Of a DNA stretch of 30,335 nt, positions 25,520 through 30,335 are shown in pieces. The notes below the pieces were generated by a model. It had not been told where the DNA came from, made no database searches, and saw only the letters and a program-made list of their open reading frames with translations. Where the stretch lies: NCBI GenBank assembly GCA_905213265.1, contig CAJMHR010000028.1, positions 1-30,335 on the forward strand, in the 5' to 3' direction. This DNA comes from an uncultured Collinsella sp. GTDB taxonomy: Bacteria; Actinomycetota; Coriobacteriia; Coriobacteriales; Coriobacteriaceae. Both the position numbers and the translations under genes were made by a program. Position 1 is the first letter of the stretch. Each line of letters begins with the position of its first letter.

Positions 25520-27324
25520 AGCTCAACAACCCCACTGTCAGCGACAACACCGAAAGCGGAGCACTCAACATGGTCAGGCTCATTATCGATAACTGCGAAG
25601 TCGTGGTGCCCGAGCACACCACGATCCTGGATGCGGCCAAGTCCGTCGGCATTCAGATTCCCACCCTGTGCTACCTGCGCGATCTAAACGAGATCGGCGG
25701 CTGCCGCGTGTGCGTGGTCGAGGTTGAGGGCTGCGACCAGCTGGTTGCCGCCTGCAACAACTACGTGCTCGACGGCATGGTGGTCCACACCAACAGCCCC
25801 AAGGCCCGCGAGGCCCGTCGCACCAACGTGCAGCTGCTGCTGTCCCAGCATGATTCGCAGTGCACGAGCTGCGTGCGCAGCGGTAACTGCAACCTGCAGA
25901 CCATCGCCAACGACCTGGGTATTTTCTATCTGCCGTATCAAAGGCATTTGGCGGGCGAGGGCTGGGATTTCAATTTTCCCATCATCCGCGAAAACGACAA
26001 GTGCATTAAATGCATGCGCTGCATCAAGGTGTGCGAGAGCGTGCAGGGCTTAGGGATTTGGGACCTGACCAACCGCGCCACGCATACCGCCGTGGGTACC
26101 CGCGGGCGCGCACCGATCGGCAAGACCGATTGCGTCGCGTGCGGCCAGTGCATTACGCATTGCCCGACGGGCGCCCTGCGCGAGCGCGACGATACCGAGA
26201 CCGTGTTCGACGCCATCGCCGATCCCGACAAGATCGTGCTGGTGCAGATCGCGCCTGCCGTGCGCAGCGCCTGGGGCGATGAACTCGGCATATCTCGCGA
26301 GGAGGCCACCGTTGAGCGCTTGGCTTGCGCGCTGCGCCGCGTTGGCTTTGAGTACGTGTTCGACACCGATTTCTCGGCCGATCTCACCATTATGGAGGAG
26401 GGCTCCGAGCTGCTCGAGCGCCTGGGCGCCGCCGCCAAGGGCGAGGGTGACAGCCGCGGCTGGCCCATGTTTACGAGCTGCTGCCCGGGCTGGGTGCGCT
26501 TTGTGAAGGCGCGCTATCCGGAGTTTGTCGACAGCCTGTCCACGTCCAAGTCGCCGCAGCAGATGTTCGGCGCTATTGCCAAGACCTACTACGCCAGGGT
26601 GCTGGGTGTGGAGCCTGAGCGCCTGTTCGTGGTGTCCGTTATGCCGTGCACGGCCAAGAAGGCCGAGTGCGCGCTGCCGAGCATGGTGGGCGAGGACGGC
26701 GCGCCCGATGTGGACGTTGCGCTGACGGTGCGCGAGATGGTGCGCATGATCCGCGCGAGCCACGTGAGCGTGGACACGCTGGTCGAGGAGCCGCTCGACA
26801 CGCCGCTGGGCTTTGGCACGGGCGCGGGTGTGATCTTTGGCGCCACGGGCGGTGTGATGGAGGCTGCTGTGCGCTCGGCCTACTACCTGGTGACGGGCAA
26901 GAACCCCGATGCGGATTTCTTTACCGACGTGCGCGGACTCGACGGCTGGAAGGAAGCCGTCGCCGATATCGATGGCACTAAGGTGCGTGTTGCCGTGGCG
27001 CACGGGCTGGGCAACGCCGCCCGCCTGCTCGACGCGATTCGCGACGGCCGTGTGAGCTATGACTTCGTTGAGGTTATGGCATGCCCGGGCGGCTGCGTCG
27101 GTGGCGGCGGTCAGCCCATCCACGACGGCTGCGAGCTGGCGGCCGAGCGCGGCCAGGTGCTGTGGGGCCTGGATGCGAAGGCGGACATTCGCTTCTCGCA
27201 CGAGAATCCCGACGTTCAGGCGTGCTATCGCGAGTTCTTGGGTGCGCCGCTTTCGCCGCTGGCCGAGGAGCTGCTGCATACCGACCATCACGCCTGGTCG
27301 ATGCCCAACGAGGGGAAGTGCTAA
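25513..27324 (+). CDS. hydA: [FeFe] hydrogenase catalytic subunit, CpI-like cluster set
   Basis: 603 residues. It has a complete modular [FeFe] hydrogenase: 2Fe-2S ligands Cys53, Cys64, Cys67 and Cys81; a His-ligated 4Fe-4S (His113, Cys117, Cys120, Cys126); two 4Fe-4S clusters (Cys164/167/170/174 and Cys207/210/213/217); and H-cluster motifs TSCCPGW (321-327; Cys323 is the expected proton relay), MPCTAKKAE (377-385) and MACPGGCVGGGGQP (from 522; Cys524 and Cys528 are ligands). It is cytosolic and catalyses reversible H2 formation. The ATG at 25513 follows GGAGGGAGG; an alternative ATG at 25570 gives the more family-like start MVRLIIDN. It is translationally coupled on both sides: the upstream gene overlaps by 7 bases and the next begins two bases after its stop. 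No maturase genes (hydE, hydF, hydG) are in the window. Confidence 0.96.
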   Translation: MVELNNPTVSDNTESGALNMVRLIIDNCEVVVPEHTTILDAAKSVGIQIPTLCYLRDLNEIGGCRVCVVEVEGCDQLVAACNNYVLDGMVVHTNSPKAREARRTNVQLLLSQHDSQCTSCVRSGNCNLQTIANDLGIFYLPYQRHLAGEGWDFNFPIIRENDKCIKCMRCIKVCESVQGLGIWDLTNRATHTAVGTRGRAPIGKTDCVACGQCITHCPTGALRERDDTETVFDAIADPDKIVLVQIAPAVRSAWGDELGISREEATVERLACALRRVGFEYVFDTDFSADLTIMEEGSELLERLGAAAKGEGDSRGWPMFTSCCPGWVRFVKARYPEFVDSLSTSKSPQQMFGAIAKTYYARVLGVEPERLFVVSVMPCTAKKAECALPSMVGEDGAPDVDVALTVREMVRMIRASHVSVDTLVEEPLDTPLGFGTGAGVIFGATGGVMEAAVRSAYYLVTGKNPDADFFTDVRGLDGWKEAVADIDGTKVRVAVAHGLGNAARLLDAIRDGRVSYDFVEVMACPGGCVGGGGQPIHDGCELAAERGQVLWGLDAKADIRFSHENPDVQACYREFLGAPLSPLAEELLHTDHHAWSMPNEGKC

Positions 27325-27326
27325 CG

Positions 27327-28358
27327 ATGCGCGCGTTTAATGTTGAGCTGTCGCGCCGGGGATTTGCCTCGGCGCTTGCCGCGGGTGCGCTGTCGCTTGC
27401 GCTGGCTGGCTGCGGCGGCGGGCCCTCCGGGGCCGGGTCTGCTGCGGGCTCGGCTGCCGGGAAGGTCGAGGTGCACGTCGCCTCGCTCAAGGGCCCGACG
27501 TCGATCGGTCTGGTGCAGTTTATGGACCAGGCGGCCGAAGGTGCCACGGACAACGAGTTCGACTTTGCGATCAGCGCCGCAGCCGACGAGATCGTGCCCA
27601 AGGTGATTCAGGGCGATATCGACATTGCCCTGGTGCCGGCCAACGTGGCGAGCGTGCTCTACAACAAGACCGAGGGCGCGGTGCAGGTCATCGACATCAA
27701 CACGCTGGGCGTGCTGAACGTGGTGACGGGTAACGCGGACGTTGCCTCGTTTGGCGATCTGGCGGGTCGTACCGTCTACATGACGGGCAAGGGCACCACA
27801 CCGGAGTACGTCATGAACTACTTGCTGGAGCGCGCGGGCCTGACCGGCCGGGTGGCGCTTGAGTTTAAGAGCGAGCCCACCGAGGTGCTGTCGGCGTTGC
27901 TTGCCGATCCGTCTGCCGTGGGCGTGCTGCCCGAGCCGTTCAAGACCGCTGCCATCGCAAAGAGCGAAGGCAAGCTGTCGGCGCCGGTAAGTCTGACCGA
28001 TGTGTGGGATAAGCTGGCGGGTGACACGGGTTCGCGCCTGCTGACGGGCGTGACCGTGGTGCGCCGTGCCTTTGCCGAGAAGCATCCCGAGGCCGTGGCG
28101 GAATTCTTGCGCTGCCATGAGGCGAGCGTGAAGGCTGTCAATGCGGCGCCGGCAGACTGGGCACAGGCCGTGGTCGATGCGGGTATCGTCGATAACGCCG
28201 CGATTGCCGAAAAGGCGATTCCCGGGTGCATGCTTGTATGCCAGACGGGGAAAGTTATGAAGGCGGCGCTCGGTGGGTACCTGCAGGTGCTGGCCGATGC
28301 GGACGCGAGCGCCGTGGGCGGCAAGCTCCCGGCTGATGATTTCTACTACATGGAGTAG
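27327..28358 (+). CDS. ABC transporter substrate-binding lipoprotein (SsuA/NMT1-like)
   Basis: 343 residues. The N-terminus has a signal ending in the lipobox LAGC (Cys29), preceded by SRRGF, which matches the core of a twin-arginine motif, so export through Tat is possible. The mature part has the two-lobed pattern of SsuA/TauA/NMT1-type binding proteins: IALVPANVASVLYNK, VYMTGKGTTPEYVMNYLL and VGVLPEPF. Relatives bind sulfonates, thiamine precursors, nitrate and other small anions or heterocycles; the ligand here cannot be told. The ATG is two bases after the hydA stop, with GAGGGGA inside hydA, so it is translated with the hydrogenase. The fused permease-ATPase follows. Confidence 0.9.
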   Translation: MRAFNVELSRRGFASALAAGALSLALAGCGGGPSGAGSAAGSAAGKVEVHVASLKGPTSIGLVQFMDQAAEGATDNEFDFAISAAADEIVPKVIQGDIDIALVPANVASVLYNKTEGAVQVIDINTLGVLNVVTGNADVASFGDLAGRTVYMTGKGTTPEYVMNYLLERAGLTGRVALEFKSEPTEVLSALLADPSAVGVLPEPFKTAAIAKSEGKLSAPVSLTDVWDKLAGDTGSRLLTGVTVVRRAFAEKHPEAVAEFLRCHEASVKAVNAAPADWAQAVVDAGIVDNAAIAEKAIPGCMLVCQTGKVMKAALGGYLQVLADADASAVGGKLPADDFYYME

Positions 28359-28361
28359 CCA

Positions 28362-29741
28362 GTGCGTGCGTTTGCTCGACAAATGACAGAGCGTATGAAG
28401 GCGGTGGCGGCAGCAGGTGCCGTCGCCGCCTTTTGGCTTGCCGTGTGGGTGCTGGTGGCGGGTCTCGTGGCGCAGCCGTTGATTTTGCCGGGTCCGGGCG
28501 CTGTTGTGGTGGCGTTGCTGCGCTTGGTGTGCGATGGCGGTACCTGGGCGATTGTGGCGGGCTCGGGCGCGCGGATACTGGGCGGGCTGGCGCTTGCCGC
28601 GGTGTGTGGTGGCGTGCTTGCCGGGATTTCGTCACGGTCGCAGGCGTTTGCGCGCCTGGTTGCTCCGGCGCTGTCGTTTGTAAAGGCGACGCCGGTCGCC
28701 TGCGTGGTGGTCCTGTTGCTTATCTGGCTGGGGTCGGCACGTGTGAGCATCGCGGCGGTCTTTTTGATGGCGCTGCCGGGCGTGTATTTTTCGCTGGCCG
28801 AGGGGCTGGCTCAGGTGAATAAACCGCTGGAGCAGATGTTCCGTCTGCATGGCGTGCGCGGCTGGCGCCTGTTTTGCGCCCACACCTGGCGCGAAGTCCT
28901 GCCGTTTGCGCTTTCGTGCGCCCGGGCCGTGATCGGCATGAGCTGGAAGGCCGGCGTGGCGGCGGAGCTGATTGGCATGGCGGTGGGCACCGTGGGCGAG
29001 CGCGTCTATCAGGCAAAGCTTTTGATTGAGACGGCTGATCTGCTGGCGTGGACCGTGCTGGTCGTTGCCGCCTCGTGGGCGTGTGAGCGCGTGCTGGTGT
29101 GGCTGCTGCGGGTTTCGGGACCCGTGGCGTGGCGCGCGGCCGTGCGGGCACATGGGCATGGACTGCGCGGGCGTGCGGGCGGCTCTGCTGGTGGCGGGGC
29201 TGCGGCGGAGCTTGCGCTCGCCGTGGGCGACCGGGCACCCTGGGCTCCGGCGCTGGATGGTCTGGTGCTCAACGTGCCCGCGGGCGGGCGTATCTGCGTG
29301 ATGGGCGCTTCAGGCGTGGGCAAGTCGACGCTGCTTTCGTTGACAGCGGGGGAGTGCGCGCCGTGCTCGATGGTGTTTCAGGATACGCGCCTGGTTGAGG
29401 ACGCTTCCGCTTTGGATAACGTGCTGGTGTGCGCCGATGCACGCGTGAATGCCTCGAGTGCCGCTGCCTTGTTGCGCCTGCTGGTACCGGGGATCGATGC
29501 GCATGCCCGCGTGGCCGAGCTCTCGGGCGGGCAGCGCCGTCGCGTCGAGATTGCCCGAGCCCTGCTGTGTCCGGGCGGCGCAGTGATTCTGGACGAGCCC
29601 TTTACCGGTCTAGACATCGCTGCGCGCGACGCATGCACCGAGGTCGTGCTCGACTTGCTCGACGGCCGTATGCTGTTGCTTGCCACGCACGATTCCGCTG
29701 ACGCTCGGGCCCTCAATATCTCGGACATCATCACGCTCTAA
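28362..29741 (+). CDS. Fused ABC permease and ATPase (SsuC-SsuB-like), compact NBD, GTG start
   Basis: 459 residues in one chain. Residues about 1-235 form a BPD-type permease with several membrane helices and a degenerate EAA loop (MFRLHGVRGWRLF...LPFAL). Residues about 285-459 form the ATPase: GASGVGKST near 313-321, Q-loop VFQDTRLVED, signature LSGGQRRRVEIARAL, Walker B AVILDEPF and switch LLATHD. The nucleotide domain is short, about 175-185 residues against the usual 240; the Walker A to Q-loop distance is only about 15 residues, so the usual antiparallel sheet is missing. The start is GTG at 28362 with GGAG six bases upstream; ATG 28383 is the alternative. Separate permease and ATPase genes are the rule in this importer class. 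Confidence 0.9.
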   Translation: MRAFARQMTERMKAVAAAGAVAAFWLAVWVLVAGLVAQPLILPGPGAVVVALLRLVCDGGTWAIVAGSGARILGGLALAAVCGGVLAGISSRSQAFARLVAPALSFVKATPVACVVVLLLIWLGSARVSIAAVFLMALPGVYFSLAEGLAQVNKPLEQMFRLHGVRGWRLFCAHTWREVLPFALSCARAVIGMSWKAGVAAELIGMAVGTVGERVYQAKLLIETADLLAWTVLVVAASWACERVLVWLLRVSGPVAWRAAVRAHGHGLRGRAGGSAGGGAAAELALAVGDRAPWAPALDGLVLNVPAGGRICVMGASGVGKSTLLSLTAGECAPCSMVFQDTRLVEDASALDNVLVCADARVNASSAAALLRLLVPGIDAHARVAELSGGQRRRVEIARALLCPGGAVILDEPFTGLDIAARDACTEVVLDLLDGRMLLLATHDSADARALNISDIITL

Positions 29742-29798
29742 AGACTTACTCAGCAATAAATTGATCCGTTTTTTCTCCGTCCCCATGGGGTCGGGTAT

Positions 29799-29845
29799 GG
29801 TATTCTTTCTGCGGGGTAATACTTAGGAATACCAAGTAATACCAA
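29799..29845. promoter_or_regulatory. Candidate operator repeats upstream of the RelB-like gene
   Basis: GGTATTC (29799-29805) pairs with GAATACC (29827-29833). Three roughly 10-bp direct repeats (ggtaatactta, ggaataccaa, gtaataccaa) follow at 29815-29845. Clustered half-sites about one helical turn apart suit autoregulation by a ribbon-helix-helix antitoxin. They lie about 110 bases before the start codon. Confidence 0.5.
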
Positions 29846-29956
29846 CGCCGTAGAACAAACTCCAGATGCGGGCCAATCGGGTTGCCTTCACAGCCCGTCG
29901 CCCAGCCGCGTGGCCCGCATCCATCCGCACCACCGTCGTTTCAAAAAGGAAGCGCC

Positions 29957-30160
29957 ATGGCAGAACACATGACCCCGGTTGTCGCGAAGGTCTTGCCCGA
30001 GGAAAAGGCGGCCTTCGCGGCGGCAACCCAGCTCGTGGGCACCACGCCGTCCAACGCCATCCGCATGTTCATCGCCGCCTTCAATCGCTGCGGCACCTTT
30101 CCGTTCGACATCTCGCCGAGCGGGGCTTTTGGCGCTGCGCCCGATTCTCATCAACAATGA
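29957..30160 (+). CDS. RelB/DinJ-family antitoxin-like protein, apparently solitary
   Basis: 67 residues. The N-terminal VVAKVLPEEKAAFAAATQLV followed by GTTPSNAIRMFIAAF matches the ribbon-helix-helix DNA-binding part of RelB/DinJ antitoxins, where the strand is followed by two helices. The C-terminal toxin-binding tail is short (PFDISPSGAFGAAPDSHQQ). The start at 29957 has AAGGA six bases upstream; in-frame upstream ATGs lack this. The 175 bases to the window edge hold no YafQ/RelE-like toxin reading frame, only hairpins. It may be an orphan antitoxin or regulator, or the toxin may have been lost. Upstream direct repeats are a likely operator. Confidence 0.82.
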   Translation: MAEHMTPVVAKVLPEEKAAFAAATQLVGTTPSNAIRMFIAAFNRCGTFPFDISPSGAFGAAPDSHQQ

Positions 30161-30162
30161 CT

Positions 30163-30197
30163 GTCCCAAACTGCCGGCACTTGGGGACGTTCCTTTT
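30163..30197 (+). terminator. Possible weak terminator after the RelB-like gene
   Basis: GTCCCAA (30163-30169) pairs with TTGGGGAC (30181-30188) with one bulged base, followed shortly by CCTTTT. It begins just after the stop codon, which hints that the transcript ends without a toxin gene. Confidence 0.5.
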
Positions 30198-30230
30198 AAT
30201 ATGAGCAGGACATTGTCAAGAGACAAAATC

Positions 30231-30262
30231 GGGCCTGGCCCCAACGATATGGGGCCAGGCCC
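30231..30262. repeat. Perfect 12-bp GC-rich hairpin near right edge
   Basis: GGGCCTGGCCCC (30231-30242) and GGGGCCAGGCCC (30251-30262) pair perfectly around an 8-base loop. On the minus strand it is followed by GATTTTGTC, so it may end a transcript entering from the right; on the plus strand no T run follows. Confidence 0.7.
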
Positions 30263-30335
30263 TCTCCCTATATCAACCCCTCCGCGGCGACCTCGGCGTG
30301 TCTTTCCGACGCTCGTCTTTGCAGTTTAATATCCG

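Overview
The window reads as part of the chromosome of a GC-rich, strictly anaerobic actinobacterium. A Coriobacteriia genome such as Collinsella fits best: the coding style is actinobacterial, there is an [FeFe] hydrogenase with a flavoprotein partner, a DUF6273-bearing membrane kinase and an AbiEi/DUF559-like protein. The genus is inferred from gene content, not from a marker gene.

Layout. 1-2062 (minus): an Nramp metal transporter cut by the left edge, then gpmA. 2602-8786 (plus): gltB-gltD, the two glutamate synthase subunits, closed by a terminator. 9129-12965 (plus): an unrecognised 235-residue protein, an AbiEi-like/DUF559-like protein lying between two repeat arrays, and an amidohydrolase. 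13099-16872 (minus): a zinc-ribbon membrane protein, then a copper operon transcribed copA-copZ-csoR from a promoter holding a CsoR-type operator. 17204-20422 (minus): an FHA protein and a membrane Ser/Thr kinase with a DUF6273 domain. 20929-23178 (plus): a DEAD-box RNA helicase with a long RG-rich tail. 23687-29741 (plus): a tight four-gene operon with a NuoF-fragment/GltD-like flavoprotein fusion, an [FeFe] hydrogenase, a lipoprotein substrate-binding protein and a fused permease-ATPase. 29957-30160: an apparently solitary RelB/DinJ-like antitoxin.

The most unusual content is in the gaps between genes. A 57-bp palindromic unit (two 15-bp arms around RTCTYRATCTGTAAC, 27-bp loop) occurs twelve times at five loci. 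Where it is in tandem it repeats with a period of 80 bp, with a single 81-bp step. I know of no described family with this form. Four units precede and two follow the AbiEi/DUF559-like gene, which has a possible nuclease motif. At least three other intergenic repeat types are present: a 67-bp element with perfect 24-bp arms in one copy, a 34-bp triple tandem repeat, and a 64-bp nested hairpin with a half copy elsewhere.

How the genes work together: glutamate synthase supplies nitrogen assimilation. The copper genes form a self-contained sensor, chaperone and exporter set. The hydrogenase operon probably couples a pyridine nucleotide, and perhaps ferredoxin, to H2, and is translationally linked to a small-molecule importer of unknown substrate. 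The kinase and FHA genes look like a phospho-signalling pair.
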